Shown here piece after piece: positions 32,338-43,817 of a DNA stretch of 64,000 nt. The position numbers and the translations under genes were made by a program. The notes under the pieces were generated by a model that was not told the origin of the DNA, ran no database searches, and was given only the letters and a program-made list of their open reading frames with translations. The number at the start of each line of letters is the position of its first letter. The stretch's first letter is position 1. Source of the stretch: Edwardsiella tarda ATCC 15947 = NBRC 105688 (GTDB lineage: Bacteria > Pseudomonadota > Gammaproteobacteria > Enterobacterales > Enterobacteriaceae); contig NZ_CP084506.1 of NCBI RefSeq assembly GCF_003113495.2, forward strand, positions 3,162,001-3,226,000. Direction: 5' to 3'.

Positions 32338-33291
32338 TCAGTCAAGCGATGCACTAACAACCTGTGCCACGCAATCCAGTGCCTCAGCGGGCTTGTCGCT
32401 GTCCAGCCACTGCACGGACTCCCATCCACGTAACCAGGTCATCTGCCGCTTCGCCAACTGACGGGTAGCGCAAATGCCGCGGTAAACCATCTCATCATAA
32501 TCAATTTCACCGGCCAAATAGGACCACATCTGGCGGTAACCGACACAACGCACCGACGGCAGATCGGGATGCAGATCGCCCCGGGCAAATAGCTTACGGG
32601 CTTCCTGTTCAAATCCGGCCGCCAACATTTGCTGAAAGCGCAACGCGATACGCTGGTGCAGCAATTCACGACTCGACGGCGCGATGGCAAATTGGCTGAC
32701 GCTATAAGGCAACGCTTCCCCGCTAATGCGAGTCAGTTCAGTTAAAGTGTTACCCGAAACGAAAAAAACTTCCAGTGCGCGGCTCAGTCTCTGTGGATCA
32801 TTCGGATGAATACGTGCCGCCGCCACAGGATCGATACGCGCCAACTCATGATGCAAGGCCTGCCAGCCCTGTTCACGCGCCTGTTGCTCGATGCGCGCAC
32901 GTACGCCTGCATCCGCGGGCGGTAACGGAGATAACCCCTCTAACAGAGCCTTGTAGTACAACATGGTGCCGCCCACCAGTAGCGGAATACGCCCCTGCGC
33001 GGTGATCTCGGCCATCTCACGCAACGCATCGGCGCGAAAGTCAGCGGCAGAGTAACTCTGCAGCGGATCACGAATATCGATCAGTCGATGCGGGGCCCGC
33101 GCCAACTCCTCTGCGCTAGGCTTAGCGGTGCCAATATCCATGCCGCGATAGATCAACGCCGAGTCGACGCTGATAATCTCCAGCGGAAAGCGCTCACGCA
33201 GCGCCATAGCCAACGCTGTCTTGCCCGAGGCGGTCGGCCCCATAAGAAAAATTGCCGGAGGTAATTTCTGCATCTGCTTGTCGTTACTCAA
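32338..33291 (-). CDS. miaA: tRNA dimethylallyltransferase
   Basis: A 317-residue enzyme that adds dimethylallyl to A37 of tRNAs reading codons beginning with U, the first step to ms2i6A. The P loop [11 protein letters not shown], the [18 protein letters not shown] region and the tRNA-binding [20 protein letters not shown] are clear. The apparent start is TTG at 33291, overlapping the mutL TGA by three bases; an ATG six codons later is possible but gives a shorter N-terminus than usual. It precedes hfq. Confidence 0.95.
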   Translation of the reverse strand: MSNDKQMQKLPPAIFLMGPTASGKTALAMALRERFPLEIISVDSALIYRGMDIGTAKPSAEELARAPHRLIDIRDPLQSYSAADFRADALREMAEITAQGRIPLLVGGTMLYYKALLEGLSPLPPADAGVRARIEQQAREQGWQALHHELARIDPVAAARIHPNDPQRLSRALEVFFVSGNTLTELTRISGEALPYSVSQFAIAPSSRELLHQRIALRFQQMLAAGFEQEARKLFARGDLHPDLPSVRCVGYRQMWSYLAGEIDYDEMVYRGICATRQLAKRQMTWLRGWESVQWLDSDKPAEALDCVAQVVSASLD

Positions 33292-35237
33292 CTGGGTTGT
33301 TCCGCCTGGCGTAATCGCGCCACGGCGGGGTGTAAATCCAACGGCTGCAAAAGCGCCAGGGGCGGCGACTTTACCAGTTGGGGCGCAAGACGTTCAAGAT
33401 CGGCCAACAGCTGTACCGCCTGCGCCAGTGTCCATCTCTCCGCCTCCTCACCCTGCCAATGATCGGCCAGCCAAGTCGCCACGCTCGCGAGATCACACGC
33501 CGCTGCCGTCGCCAGGTAGCCTAACAGTTGCGGGATCAGGCGCGGCAAGTTTTGTTGCCGTAATGGCAGTGGAGCCGCGTGTAATAAGGCATGCTGGCGC
33601 TCCAGTGTCAGTTGGATACCCAGCTGCTGTAACAGGCCCGCTTGTGCCTGCAACGCGCATCGCTCCGCCTCCTCCAGCGTCAGTCGTACCGGGATCAACA
33701 ACGGCTGCGCCTTCAACGCCTCATCCGCGGCCGGTAACAGCTGTACCCGCAACAAGCAGCGGCGGCCATAGTCGAGATTGAGCAATGCCACCCCCGACCG
33801 ACTCTCGGTCAAGGCGATCCCCTCGGCGCACAGGGTCAACACGCGTCCCAGCGTCTCTGTCGTCATCTCGGAGCGATCGGCGACACACAAACTTGGCGCA
33901 ACCGGCGACGCATCGGCACTCGCCGGAGTCGGTGACGAGGTCAAGACGGGCGATGACGCCGCGGCGGCCTCCTGCGCACGACTGGCCGGCCCCCGCTCCG
34001 CCGCCAGTAGACGCTGATAAAGCTCGCCCTCCCGGCGACGAAAAATCTCGCCGGCGGGCAGGCGCGGAGTGGCTCCGCCACGCGTAACGGCATGGGCCGG
34101 TGCGAGGGGTGCCTCCGTCGTGGGTCGGGTAAATCGGTTCTCCCCCGCCGAGGCACGGTTTTCGAGCGCTCGACGCGGTGCAGGCTCTGCCTCCCTAAGC
34201 GTGGGTTCGGCAGCGGGAGCGGCCGTCAGCGCAGTCGGGGACGCCTGCTGCAACACCTCGACCACCGCCTGATAGATAAAGTCATGCACCAGACGCGCCT
34301 GATGGAAGCGCACCTCATGCTTAGCCGGATGCACATTGACATCGACCTGACGCGGATCGATCTCCAGATACAGCACATAAGCGGGCTGATGCTCATCGTT
34401 CAACCGATCCTGATACGCCTGACGAATGGCATGCGTGATCAGGCGGTCACGCATCATGCGTCCATTGACGTAACAGTACTGTAGCTCGCCGATCTGACGC
34501 ATCCCTTGCGGTGCCGCCACCCAACCGTGAATGGAGAGATCGTCGTGCCGCCAGGTCACCGCCAAGGCATGCTGTATAAACGGTGCACCGCAAATAGCCG
34601 CCAAACGACGCTCATGCGCCTCCCCCTCCCGTACCGCTCGATACTGACGCACCGTCTTACCGTTATGTTGGAGGCTCAGGGTAATGTCAAAGCGAGCTAA
34701 GGCGATACGCCGCACCACCTCATCAATATGCGCGAATTCGGTCTTCTCGGTACGCAAGAACTTACGCCGCGCCGGGGTGTTATAGAACAGATCCAACACC
34801 TCGACTGTGGTACCCACGGGGTGTGCTGCTGGCTTGACCGTCACCGCCATCTCGCGCCCTTCGGCATACGCCTGCCATGCCTCAGCCTGCTCGGCGGGCC
34901 GCGACGTCATGGTCAGTCGCGATACCGAGCTGATGCTCGCCAACGCCTCACCGCGAAACCCCAGACTCACGATCGCTTCAAGATCATCCAACGTACTGAT
35001 CTTACTGGTGGCGTGACGCGCCAGCGCCAAGGCCAGCTCCGCCTTACCGATGCCGCCACCATTGTCGCGGATGCGGATCAGCTTAGCGCCGCCGCGCTCG
35101 ATATCGATGTCGATACGCGTCGCGCCCGCATCCAAGCTGTTTTCTACTAACTCCTTCACCACGGATGCCGGACGCTCGACCACCTCACCGGCGGCAATCT
35201 GGTTAGCCAACTGTGGTGGTAAGATCTGAATCGGCAT
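33288..35237 (-). CDS. mutL: DNA mismatch repair protein MutL
   Basis: A 649-residue GHKL ATPase that links MutS recognition to MutH and UvrD. The N-terminal ATPase domain (about residues 1-335) has [24 protein letters not shown] and [10 protein letters not shown]; a long Ala/Pro/Ser-rich linker (about 340-450) precedes the C-terminal dimerisation domain. As in E. coli, which uses MutH, the linker and C-terminus show no obvious endonuclease DQHA motif. Somewhat longer than E. coli MutL (615), mainly in the linker. It is 16 bases downstream of amiB and overlaps miaA. Confidence 0.97.
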   Translation of the reverse strand: MPIQILPPQLANQIAAGEVVERPASVVKELVENSLDAGATRIDIDIERGGAKLIRIRDNGGGIGKAELALALARHATSKISTLDDLEAIVSLGFRGEALASISSVSRLTMTSRPAEQAEAWQAYAEGREMAVTVKPAAHPVGTTVEVLDLFYNTPARRKFLRTEKTEFAHIDEVVRRIALARFDITLSLQHNGKTVRQYRAVREGEAHERRLAAICGAPFIQHALAVTWRHDDLSIHGWVAAPQGMRQIGELQYCYVNGRMMRDRLITHAIRQAYQDRLNDEHQPAYVLYLEIDPRQVDVNVHPAKHEVRFHQARLVHDFIYQAVVEVLQQASPTALTAAPAAEPTLREAEPAPRRALENRASAGENRFTRPTTEAPLAPAHAVTRGGATPRLPAGEIFRRREGELYQRLLAAERGPASRAQEAAAASSPVLTSSPTPASADASPVAPSLCVADRSEMTTETLGRVLTLCAEGIALTESRSGVALLNLDYGRRCLLRVQLLPAADEALKAQPLLIPVRLTLEEAERCALQAQAGLLQQLGIQLTLERQHALLHAAPLPLRQQNLPRLIPQLLGYLATAAACDLASVATWLADHWQGEEAERWTLAQAVQLLADLERLAPQLVKSPPLALLQPLDLHPAVARLRQAEQPS

Positions 35238-35253
35238 AGCGCTATCCTTTGGG

Positions 35254-36921
35254 TTAACGCGACGGGATGCGCAGTCGTTGCCCCAACTGCACCTCGTCGC
35301 TCTTCATTTTATTCGCCTGGCGAATCGCCTCCATGCTGACGCCATATTGTGCGGCGATACGCGTCAGCGTGTCGCCACGCTTCACCAAATGAGTCACTGA
35401 CTCACGACTCGCCGCCGGGCGAGAGACGGCACGCTCCTGCGCCGGAACCTTCAGACGCTGACCGACCCAGACCCCCTCTTTCTTCAGGTTATTGAGCCGC
35501 ATCATGCCGCTCAGGGTCGAGCCGTAACGATTGGCGATCCCCAGCAGCGTCTCGCCGCGCTGTACCACATGGATCTGTGTCGCAGACGGCGTCGTCGCCG
35601 TAGCCCGGGTGGTGCTACCGGCCGCGGTGGCTTTCAGCGGCCGGTTTTCCACTTTTGGGCCATTTTGCAATGGGTGCGCCAGAAAGTAACTGCGTACCCC
35701 CAGATAGATCGCGCGGGCGACCCGCTCCTGATGCTGGCCATTCCCCAGCAGACGCTCCCCTTCGCTATTACTGATAAAGCCGGTCTCCACCAGCAACGAG
35801 GGAATATCCGGGGAACGCAACACACCTAGACTGGCGTGCTCCGGATGACGCTTGTGCAACCGACCGACGCTCTGCATCTGACGCAACACCTGGACTGCCA
35901 CGTCGTAGCCGACCCGTTGCGAGTGGCCGAATTGCAGATCCAAGACCGTCTGGCTGAGGTACTTATCCTGATTACTGTTGGCCAGTACGTCGCCGGCGCC
36001 GCCCAGCAATTCGGACTGCTTCTCATGTTGCTCCAACCAGCCGGCCATCTCGCTATTGGCACGCCGATTAGAGAGCACCCATACGGAGGCGCCATTCGCG
36101 CTGCGATTCGGCGCGGCATCGGCATGAATCGAAATCAACAAGTTAGCCTTCTCTCGCCGCGCGACGTCAGAACGCCCCATCACCGAGATGAAATAATCGC
36201 CGCTACGCGTCAGTACCGGCTGAAACATCGGGTCCTCGTCCATCAGCCCCTGCAATCGGCGGGCGATCGCCAGGGTGACATCTTTTTCTCGGAGTCCGCC
36301 CTGACCGATGGCGCCGGGATCCTGACCACCGTGCCCGGCATCGATCGCCACCACGATACGGGAACCATCATAGCGCCCTCGGTTCTTGGCCGTCTGTACC
36401 GGCACCGCCGGTGTCGATGCCGCTCTCGCCTCCGGGGCTGGTGCCGCCGGGCGGGTACGGGCATGGAACGGATTCTTACCCGACGCGGCGGGCTCTGGCG
36501 CCGCGCTGGCGCGCTTAGGCGCGGCACGCTCCTCCGCCCGAAGGGTCAAGACCGCCCGATGACCACTACGGCTTAGCGTGACCCGGGCGGGTTGCGTAAT
36601 ATCGAACACCAGTAACACTTTACCCGCGCGCTGCTCGCCGCCGTCACGAATGCGGCTAAGCATGTTCTCCCCACTAAACTGCATCGGCAAGCCGCCCGTG
36701 ATACGCTTACTCTCGGCGATCTCGACTAAGACTCGATCGGGGTTACGCACGACACGTTGAGTCAATTGTGGCGGGGCATTAAAGCTCAGCGTGACCACCG
36801 CCTGGCGATCGCCATTGCTCACCTGAATATTGGTCAACTGGGCGGCGGAGGCCATCGTAGCCAGGCACCACCCCAGCGTCAGGGGGAAGATAAAACGCAA
36901 AAACCGCTGCAACAACCTCAT
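35254..36921 (-). CDS. amiB: N-acetylmuramoyl-L-alanine amidase AmiB, two LysM
   Basis: A 555-residue periplasmic amidase that splits septal peptidoglycan under EnvC control. Signal peptide (ending ASAAQ near residue 27), AMIN domain (about 28-125), Ala/Pro-rich linker, Zn-dependent Amidase_3 domain (about 185-410) with [22 protein letters not shown] and VETGFISN, then two LysM domains (about 455-500 and 510-555). E. coli AmiB is about 445 residues with one LysM, so the second is notable. The start is ATG 36921; a TTG one codon earlier is equally spaced from AAGGGA. Confidence 0.95.
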   Translation of the reverse strand: MRLLQRFLRFIFPLTLGWCLATMASAAQLTNIQVSNGDRQAVVTLSFNAPPQLTQRVVRNPDRVLVEIAESKRITGGLPMQFSGENMLSRIRDGGEQRAGKVLLVFDITQPARVTLSRSGHRAVLTLRAEERAAPKRASAAPEPAASGKNPFHARTRPAAPAPEARAASTPAVPVQTAKNRGRYDGSRIVVAIDAGHGGQDPGAIGQGGLREKDVTLAIARRLQGLMDEDPMFQPVLTRSGDYFISVMGRSDVARREKANLLISIHADAAPNRSANGASVWVLSNRRANSEMAGWLEQHEKQSELLGGAGDVLANSNQDKYLSQTVLDLQFGHSQRVGYDVAVQVLRQMQSVGRLHKRHPEHASLGVLRSPDIPSLLVETGFISNSEGERLLGNGQHQERVARAIYLGVRSYFLAHPLQNGPKVENRPLKATAAGSTTRATATTPSATQIHVVQRGETLLGIANRYGSTLSGMMRLNNLKKEGVWVGQRLKVPAQERAVSRPAASRESVTHLVKRGDTLTRIAAQYGVSMEAIRQANKMKSDEVQLGQRLRIPSR

Positions 36922-36935
36922 CAATGCCCGTCCCT

Positions 36936-37400
36936 TTATTGCCGATCCAAGGCGGCCATCACTGCCTGGCCATGTACGCTGTGCGCCTCGATCACCGCCT
37001 GGCGCGCGCCGCCACTATAGGTCAGGTGCAGCGTAATATCCGGCTCCGGCAGGAAGCCCATCCCTTGCTGCGGCCACTCCACCAACAACAGCGCATCTTG
37101 GGCAAAATAATCACGGATCCCCATAAACTCCAGCTCCTCGGGATCGGCTAAGCGATATAGGTCGAAGTGATACACCGGACGCGGCGTCAGCAGATAAGGC
37201 TCAACCAGGGTATAGGTCGGGCTCTTCACCGTTCCCTGATGCCCCAAGGCCTGTAGGAACCCCCGGCTAAAGGTGGTCTTACCCGCCCCTAAATCACCAT
37301 ACAGGTAAATCACAGTGGCAGAGTGACAGGCGCGCGCCAGCGCGTCGCCCAGTGCGATGGTTGCCGCTTCGTCCGGCAGTTGCAGTACGAGACTTGTCAT
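36936..37400 (-). CDS. tsaE: TsaE, ATPase for tRNA t6A synthesis
   Basis: A 154-residue P-loop ATPase ([14 protein letters not shown]) that works with TsaB, TsaC and TsaD to make N6-threonylcarbamoyl-adenosine at A37 of ANN-decoding tRNAs. The conserved FHFDLYRL-like segment ([19 protein letters not shown]) and VEWPQQG are present. It lies between nnr and amiB, with gaps of 30 and 11 bases, the standard enterobacterial order, so it is probably co-transcribed with both. Confidence 0.96.
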   Translation of the reverse strand: MTSLVLQLPDEAATIALGDALARACHSATVIYLYGDLGAGKTTFSRGFLQALGHQGTVKSPTYTLVEPYLLTPRPVYHFDLYRLADPEELEFMGIRDYFAQDALLLVEWPQQGMGFLPEPDITLHLTYSGGARQAVIEAHSVHGQAVMAALDRQ

Positions 37401-37430
37401 AGTTGTATTGTTCGTTCTGGTCGTTCAAGT

Positions 37431-38927
37431 TCAAGGATTTACCCAACGCCTGATCTCAGGCAGCAGATCGCTGGCCAACATGCCGCGCGTCCCCTCACGC
37501 TGCGCCAGCACATCGGCGGCAACGCCATGCACGACAGCGCCTGCGCAGGTGGCATCATACAGCGGGAGCTTTTGTGCCAGCAAACCGCCAATGATACCAG
37601 AGAGTATGTCACCCATCCCGCCGCTTGCCATCCCGGGATTACCAATATCAGCAATCGCACGCCGTGTCCCATCGGCAATCAGTGTGCCCGCCCCCTTCAA
37701 CAACGCGACCCCACCGTAGCACCGCTGTAATGCGCATACCGCGGCGGGCCGATCCCGCTCGATCTGGGCGATGCTGCATCCCAATAGGCGGGCCGCCTCA
37801 CCGGGATGCGGCGTGATCACCCGACGCGCATCCGTAGAGGGCGCTTCAGCCAGCAGGTTAAGGGCATCGGCATCCCAGAGCATCGGCCGCTGACAGTCAA
37901 CGATCGCCGCCAGAGCGCGCCGTCCCCAGTCTCGCCGCCCCAATCCCGGGCCGATCGCGAGCACATCGGCCCAGGCGAGCGCCTCGTGTAATGCCGCCGG
38001 ACTCCACGCCTCGACCATCAGCTCAGGACACGCCGCCAATAACGGCGCGACATGCTCCGCCCGCGTCAGTACCCGCACCAGTCCCGCGCCGCTACGTAAC
38101 GCGGCCTGACCGGCGAGACGAATCGCCCCCCCCATGCCATGATCGCCGCCGATCAGCAGCAATCGCCCCTGCTCCCCCTTATGAGCCAACGGCGAGCGTG
38201 GCGGCAACCACCCCGCCAGATCCTGACCATCCAGACGACGCCATGGCCAGCGCTGTGCCGCCAGCCAGCCGGAGAGCCCGAGGGGGTCGCAATGCAGTTG
38301 CCCCACCACGGCGCGCGCCTGCCCGGTCAATAACCCCGGCTTCAGGCAGATAAAACTTTGGGTATGCTCGGCCTGCACCACGGCCCCGAGAGCAATGCCC
38401 GTGTCGGCATTCAATCCCGAGGGGAGATCGAGCGCGACCACCGGGGCGGGATGGGCGTTGATCGCGGCGATCAACCCATCATAGGGCGCACGCGGCGCGG
38501 CGTGTAGACCAATGCCCAACAAGGCGTCGACGATCACCTCTGCTTCCGGCAACGGCAGCATGGCTGGCTGTACACATCCGCCCGCCTGCAACCATTGCGT
38601 GCGCGCCTGCTGCGCCTCTATCGGGAGCGCCCCATCTCCGGCGACAGCCAACAGCGTCACGTGAATGCCACTGGCGCGCGCCAGGCGCGCCACCACATAC
38701 CCGTCGCCACCGTTATTGCCATGTCCACACAGGATCAGCCAGTGACGTGCACAGGGATAGTATTGGCGTATCCGATTAAAAGCCGCCTGACCGGCGCGCT
38801 GCATCAGGTCCGCCAGCGTGATGCCGTGCGCCTGCGCGGCGTGCTGCTCTGCGTCACGTACCCAATCCGCTGGCGCGACATAGTGTGCTAAACTGCTGGC
38901 GTTTCCGTAGCAAGAATGGCCCATCAT
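37431..38927 (-). CDS. nnr: Bifunctional NAD(P)HX epimerase and dehydratase
   Basis: A 498-residue repair enzyme for hydrated NADH and NADPH. The N-terminal YjeF epimerase domain (about residues 1-220) has CGHGNNGGDGYVVARLA; the C-terminal ADP-dependent dehydratase, a ribokinase-like domain (about 225-498), has DADALNLLAE and NPGMASGGMGDILSG. The start at 38927 has GAGGGG seven bases upstream, which lies within the queG coding region. The first codons of the two divergent genes share bases, as in E. coli. It starts the nnr-tsaE-amiB-mutL-miaA-hfq-hflXKC run. Confidence 0.95.
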   Translation of the reverse strand: MMGHSCYGNASSLAHYVAPADWVRDAEQHAAQAHGITLADLMQRAGQAAFNRIRQYYPCARHWLILCGHGNNGGDGYVVARLARASGIHVTLLAVAGDGALPIEAQQARTQWLQAGGCVQPAMLPLPEAEVIVDALLGIGLHAAPRAPYDGLIAAINAHPAPVVALDLPSGLNADTGIALGAVVQAEHTQSFICLKPGLLTGQARAVVGQLHCDPLGLSGWLAAQRWPWRRLDGQDLAGWLPPRSPLAHKGEQGRLLLIGGDHGMGGAIRLAGQAALRSGAGLVRVLTRAEHVAPLLAACPELMVEAWSPAALHEALAWADVLAIGPGLGRRDWGRRALAAIVDCQRPMLWDADALNLLAEAPSTDARRVITPHPGEAARLLGCSIAQIERDRPAAVCALQRCYGGVALLKGAGTLIADGTRRAIADIGNPGMASGGMGDILSGIIGGLLAQKLPLYDATCAGAVVHGVAADVLAQREGTRGMLASDLLPEIRRWVNP

Positions 38928-40068
38928 GACTCATCCCCTCGATCTGCATCAGTTAGCCCAACATATCAAGCAATGGGGCCTATCGCTAGGATTCCAGCAG
39001 GTCGGGATCGCCGATACGGATTTGCGGCTTGAAGAGGCGCGGTTACAGGCGTGGCTGGATCAAGGTTATCATGGGGAGATGGCATGGATGGCGCGCCACG
39101 GCATGATGCGCGCTCGCCCCGCCGAGCTGTTGCCCGGAACCCTACGGGTGATCAGTGTGCGCATGAACTATCTGCCCCCCCATGCGGCCTTCGCCTCGAC
39201 GCTGAACGATCCGATGCGCGGCTACATCAGCCGCTATGCCTTGGGACGCGACTACCATAAGGTGCTACGTGGCCGTCTTAAGCGATTGGGAGAAATGATT
39301 CAGGCGCACTGCGGCGGCACGCTCGGCTTCCGCCCCTTCGTCGACTCAGCTCCCCTACTGGAGCGCCCTTTAGCGGCCAAGGCCGGTCTCGGCTGGAGCG
39401 GAAAGCATTCGCTGCTGATCAATCCGCAGGCTGGCTCCTGGTTTTTCCTCGGCGAGCTCTTGGTCGATCTGCCGCTACCTATCGACACGGCGCAAGAGGC
39501 CCAATGCGGCCGCTGCGTCGCCTGTATGACCACCTGCCCGACCGGGGCCATCGTCGCGCCATACACCGTGGATGCACGGCGTTGTATCTCGTATCTGACT
39601 ATCGAAGCGGAAGGCGCCATTCCTGAGGATCTACGCCCGTTACTCGGCAATCGAATCTATGGTTGCGACGATTGTCAGATGATCTGCCCCTGGAACCGCC
39701 AGGCGCCATTGAGCGAAGAGGCCGACTTCCGGCCGCGCACGGCGCTACACGCGCCCGCGTTAACCACCCTATTCACCTGGGACGAGGCCACCTTCCTACG
39801 CATGACGGAAGGCTCGCCCATCCGCCGCATCGGCTATCAGCGCTGGTTACGCAACCTGAGCGTCGCCTTGGGCAATGCACCTTACACGGCCGAGATCGTC
39901 GAGCTATTAACACGCCGCCTGGGGATCAGTGCACTCATTGATGAGCACATTCACTGGGCGTTGGCGCAACAGTTAGCCAAACGCGACGCACACAACGTTG
40001 AGGTCATCAGCAACCAACAACGTCGACTGATCCGTGCCGTCGAGAAGGGGCTGCCGCGCGACGCCTAG
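38926..40068 (+). CDS. queG: Epoxyqueuosine reductase
   Basis: A 380-residue cobalamin-dependent enzyme that reduces epoxyqueuosine to queuosine at tRNA position 34, the last step of queuosine synthesis. Two ferredoxin-like 4Fe-4S motifs are present: CGRCVACMTTCPTG (about residues 189-203) and CDDCQMICPWNR (about 245-257). A C-terminal HEAT-like region follows. Length is close to E. coli QueG (379). It is divergent from nnr with overlapping start codons, and is followed by the datA-like region. Confidence 0.97.
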   Translation: MTHPLDLHQLAQHIKQWGLSLGFQQVGIADTDLRLEEARLQAWLDQGYHGEMAWMARHGMMRARPAELLPGTLRVISVRMNYLPPHAAFASTLNDPMRGYISRYALGRDYHKVLRGRLKRLGEMIQAHCGGTLGFRPFVDSAPLLERPLAAKAGLGWSGKHSLLINPQAGSWFFLGELLVDLPLPIDTAQEAQCGRCVACMTTCPTGAIVAPYTVDARRCISYLTIEAEGAIPEDLRPLLGNRIYGCDDCQMICPWNRQAPLSEEADFRPRTALHAPALTTLFTWDEATFLRMTEGSPIRRIGYQRWLRNLSVALGNAPYTAEIVELLTRRLGISALIDEHIHWALAQQLAKRDAHNVEVISNQQRRLIRAVEKGLPRDA

Positions 40069-40099
40069 TCACGCGAGCATGCTAACAAGCTACACAGAC

Positions 40100-40275
40100 C
40101 CGCTGTGTATAAAAATAAAATTTTGTTGTTATTCAACCCTCAGGCCAAATGCAAGTGAACCATATCTCGATTTTTTGCTTATTTTTATACTTATAAATCA
40201 AATTGTTATAATCTTGATGCTTTTTTGCTCGCAAGCGAAGGGGCGAAGAGGTGGCTGAAATCCTGTGGATAACTC
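40100..40275. other. datA: Probable datA locus (DnaA boxes plus IHF site)
   Basis: Two DnaA boxes lie on the minus strand: TTATACACA (40104-40112) and a perfect TTATCCACA (40264-40272). Between them is a perfect IHF site, AATCAA-N4-TTA (40196-40208), in very AT-rich DNA. In E. coli, datA is the non-coding locus next to glyVXY and queG where DnaA boxes and IHF stimulate hydrolysis of DnaA-ATP to limit initiation. Position and contents both fit. Weaker boxes may lie near 40129 and 40328. Confidence 0.75.
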
Positions 40276-40361
40276 TGTTAATGGAAGTATGAGCAATCAC
40301 TGCAGACTGCGCAGAGTATCGTGATGATGTGCTTGAGATAGGGTAAAACGAAGAAGAAAAT

Positions 40362-40437
<76 letters not shown>

Positions 40438-40488
40438 AGAGTGATGCTTCTGGCATCGACACCATAACAGTAATGGTGTTTTGAAGTT

Positions 40489-40564
<76 letters not shown>

Positions 40565-40615
40565 AGAGTGATGCTTCTGGCATCGACACCATAACAGTAA
40601 TGGTGTTTTGAAGTT

Positions 40616-40691
<76 letters not shown>

Positions 40692-40738
40692 AATGGTACT
40701 GCTTTTTTTCATCCAGCCGCACAGCGACCTTCTAAATT

Positions 40739-40814
<76 letters not shown>

Positions 40815-40877
40815 GTCGCGTAACCGAACGGCCTACATCTGAAAAACTTCACAATTCCGTCTCGGTACGGGGAGCGC

Positions 40878-40905
40878 ATTATACGGAGATTTTTATCTCC
40901 CGCAA
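40878..40905 (-). promoter_or_regulatory. Stable-RNA-type promoter of the tRNA-Gly cluster
   Basis: On the minus strand TTGCGG (40900-40905) and a perfect TATAAT (40878-40883) are 16 bases apart, followed by a GC-rich discriminator (GCGCTCCCC). This architecture is typical of growth-rate and ppGpp-controlled tRNA promoters. Confidence 0.85.
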
Positions 40906-40986
40906 GCCCCCCAAGACGAAAAAGTCAGATAAATTGACTGACTGCCGATAAAAGCGCCGCAGCGTACACATTATCGGCAAATAGGC

Positions 40987-41532
40987 TTACAGGCGAATAA
41001 AATTACTACGGTAATAGGCCAACTCGGCTACCGACTCGCGGATATCATCCAATGCCTGGTGGGTATTCTGTTTGTGGAAACCCGCCAGAATCTCCGGCTT
41101 CCAACGCCGCGCCAGCTCTTTCAGGGTACTGACATCCAGATAACGGTAATGGAAGTAGCGTTCCAGTTCGGGCATATAGCGGAACAGGAAGCGGCGATCC
41201 TGGCCGACACTGTTGCCACAGATCGGTGAGACCCCCGCCGGCACCCATTGGCGCAGGAATTCCAGCGTCGCTTGCTCGGCGGCGGCCGCATCGTAGCGGC
41301 TCTCCTTCACCCGCTGCACCAAGCCGCTAGCAGTATGGGTGCGTACGTTCCACTCATCCATCAGTGCTAGCTGGGCGTCGTCTTGATGCACCGCGATCAC
41401 CGGCCCCTCGGCTAACACGTTTAATTCGGCATCGGTCACCAGTGTGGCGATCTCGATGATCCGGTCGCGCTCGGGATCCAATCCGGTCATCTCCAGATCG
41501 ATCCAAATCAGACGTGTTTCGCTTGCACTCAT
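40987..41532 (-). CDS. orn: Oligoribonuclease
   Basis: A 181-residue DEDDh 3'-5' exonuclease that finishes RNA decay by degrading dinucleotides, including pGpG from c-di-GMP turnover. The motifs [14 protein letters not shown] (Exo I), a central Asp region and [10 protein letters not shown] (Exo III) are intact. Length and sequence match E. coli Orn. It lies upstream of the tRNA-Gly cluster on the same strand and is divergent from rsgA, as in E. coli. Confidence 0.97.
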   Translation of the reverse strand: MSASETRLIWIDLEMTGLDPERDRIIEIATLVTDAELNVLAEGPVIAVHQDDAQLALMDEWNVRTHTASGLVQRVKESRYDAAAAEQATLEFLRQWVPAGVSPICGNSVGQDRRFLFRYMPELERYFHYRYLDVSTLKELARRWKPEILAGFHKQNTHQALDDIRESVAELAYYRSNFIRL

Positions 41533-41683
41533 AGTTCCCCCGGCAAATAGTATGAATTAGTGCGGCGTGTCTACGACGATCGTTATGATGCTCAATTGCG
41601 AGACACAGCCCAGCGTGTATCATAGACACTTTCCGCGCTGTGGGCGATCGCCACAGTGCCGCAGCCAAGAGAGTGAGGCGCAG

Positions 41684-42727
41684 TTGAGTAAAAAAAGACT
41701 ATCGCACGGCCAGCAACGGCGGATGCACGCCAACCACCAGCGTCGTCTACAACAGACGGAGCCTAGCGTGGAGCTGGACGATACCCTGTTCGGTGACACC
41801 CAGGAGGGGGTAGTCGTCAGCCGTTTCGGCAAACATGCCGACGTTGAGGCCGCAGATGGCACTCAGCAGCGCTGTAACATCCGCCGTACCCTACCGTCGC
41901 TGGTCACCGGCGATCGGGTGGTCTGGCGTCCTGCCACGCAGGCGGGTAGCAAGGGCATCGTCGAGGCGGTGCATCCGCGTAGCTCGGTACTGACCCGGCC
42001 AGACTACTACGATGGCGTGAAGCCGATCGCCGCCAATATCGATCAGATCGTTATTGTTTCGGCGATCCTGCCGGAACTCTCGCTGAATATCATCGATCGT
42101 TACCTGGTCGCCTGCGAGACATTATCCGTCGAACCGCTGATCGTACTGAATAAAGTCGATCTGTTGGATGCCGAAGGGCGCGAGTTCGTCGACGAGGCCA
42201 TGGCCATCTACCACGACATCGGTTACCGCGTGGTGCTGGTCTCCAGCCACAGCGGAGAGGGGATGGCACAGTTACAAGATCTGCTCACCCAGCGCATCAG
42301 CATCTTCGCCGGCCAGTCCGGGGTGGGGAAATCCAGTCTGCTCAACGCGCTGTTGCCAGCCTTGGAGAGCCAGATCGAGGTCGGCGCGGTCTCCGACAAT
42401 TCGGGATTAGGCCAGCACACCACCACCGCAGCCCGGCTCTATCACTTCCCCCATGGGGGTGACGTGATCGACTCGCCGGGGGTCCGTGAGTTCGGCCTAT
42501 GGCATCTGGATGCCGAGCAGATCACTCAAGGATTCATTGAGTTCCGCGACTACCTGGGTAGCTGTAAGTTCCGCGACTGCAAACACGACAACGATCCGGG
42601 TTGTGCGTTGCGCGAGGCCGTCGAGCGCGGCGAGATCGCCGAAACGCGTTTTGATAACTATCATCGTATTCTGGATAGCATGACGCAGGTTAAACTGCGC
42701 AAGAACTTTACCGGCGGCGGCCATTAA
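41684..42727 (+). CDS. rsgA: Small-subunit biogenesis GTPase RsgA
   Basis: A 347-residue circularly permuted GTPase that checks late 30S maturation. An OB-fold (about residues 30-110), G domain in G4-G5-G1-G2-G3 order (NKVDLL, then [15 protein letters not shown], then [11 protein letters not shown]) and a zinc domain ([14 protein letters not shown]) are present. The start is TTG at 41684 with GAGG upstream, giving the family's [13 protein letters not shown]; the longer frame from 41567 adds an unrelated sequence. Confidence 0.96.
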   Translation: MSKKRLSHGQQRRMHANHQRRLQQTEPSVELDDTLFGDTQEGVVVSRFGKHADVEAADGTQQRCNIRRTLPSLVTGDRVVWRPATQAGSKGIVEAVHPRSSVLTRPDYYDGVKPIAANIDQIVIVSAILPELSLNIIDRYLVACETLSVEPLIVLNKVDLLDAEGREFVDEAMAIYHDIGYRVVLVSSHSGEGMAQLQDLLTQRISIFAGQSGVGKSSLLNALLPALESQIEVGAVSDNSGLGQHTTTAARLYHFPHGGDVIDSPGVREFGLWHLDAEQITQGFIEFRDYLGSCKFRDCKHDNDPGCALREAVERGEIAETRFDNYHRILDSMTQVKLRKNFTGGGH

Positions 42728-42865
42728 CGCTGTCGGCGTTCCCCCAGCGTCCTAATCAGGGACGCGGGGCATAACACGGCGCTGCGCGAAGCGCTATGAC
42801 TCCCTGTACGACCCGGCGGCACACCAGGCCGCCGGTAGACTATCTTGTTGGACAAAGAGGCTAAC

Positions 42866-43759
42866 GTGCTCGATAGCATTAAAATCAAACTGCAATATTT
42901 ACTGCCGAAACAGGCGCTGACCCGTTTGGCGGGTTGGGCCGCCGACAAACAGGGCGGCTGGCTGACGCAGAGCGTCATCAAGGGCTTTGCCCGTTACTAC
43001 GGCATCAATATGCAGGAGGCGCTTTACCCCGATCCCGCGCACTATAAGACCTTCAACGACTTCTTCGTTCGCCCGCTACGCGACGGCGTGCGGCCAATTG
43101 CCGAGTTCGACGATGGCGTGGTGCTTCCCGCCGATGGCGCCATCAGCCAGTTAGGGCCGATCGAGGCGGGTCGTCTGCTGCAAGCCAAGGGGCACGATTA
43201 TACCCTCGAAGCGCTCTTGGCGGGCCAGTACCAACTAGCACAGGAGTTTACCAGTGGCCAGTTCGTCACCACCTATCTCTCACCGCGCGACTATCATCGG
43301 GTGCATATGCCCTGTGATGGCCGTCTACGGGAGATGATCTATGTACCCGGCGATCTGTTCTCGGTGAATCCACTGACCGCCGCCAACGTCGCCAATCTGT
43401 TTGCCCGTAACGAGCGCCTGATCTGTATCTTCGATACCGCTGTCGGTCCCCTAGCCCAGATCCTGGTCGGTGCCACCATCGTCGGTAGCATCGAAACCGT
43501 CTGGAGCGGCTGCGTCAACCCGGAGCGGGCCGGCATCATCCGTCGCTGGACCTACCCGAGCGAGGGTGACGGTGTCATCACGTTGAAGAAAGGGCAAGAG
43601 ATGGGCCGCTTCAAACTCGGTTCCACCGTGATCAACCTGTTTGCCGCCGGGCGTATCCAGTTCGACGCTGCCCTGAGTGCAGGGAGCATCACCCGGATGG
43701 GACGCGAGCTGGGCCATGTGCCCACGGCGACTCACGCCGCACAGCCCGCCACAGAGTAA
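42866..43759 (+). CDS. psd: Phosphatidylserine decarboxylase
   Basis: A 297-residue membrane-associated proenzyme that makes phosphatidylethanolamine. It self-cleaves between Gly252 and Ser253 in the LGST motif, creating the pyruvoyl cofactor; YHRVHMP holds the catalytic Asp-His region. The start is GTG at 42866 with AGAGG five bases upstream; a TTG at 42845 lacks such a site. It ends about 25 residues before E. coli Psd (322), whose extra acidic tail is absent here. The mscM gene follows, as in E. coli. Confidence 0.96.
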   Translation: MLDSIKIKLQYLLPKQALTRLAGWAADKQGGWLTQSVIKGFARYYGINMQEALYPDPAHYKTFNDFFVRPLRDGVRPIAEFDDGVVLPADGAISQLGPIEAGRLLQAKGHDYTLEALLAGQYQLAQEFTSGQFVTTYLSPRDYHRVHMPCDGRLREMIYVPGDLFSVNPLTAANVANLFARNERLICIFDTAVGPLAQILVGATIVGSIETVWSGCVNPERAGIIRRWTYPSEGDGVITLKKGQEMGRFKLGSTVINLFAAGRIQFDAALSAGSITRMGRELGHVPTATHAAQPATE

Positions 43760-43817
43760 CCATCTCGGCGCGGCGTTAAACGCCGCGCCGCTCGTCATGC
43801 CATCGCGAGGGTCGACC

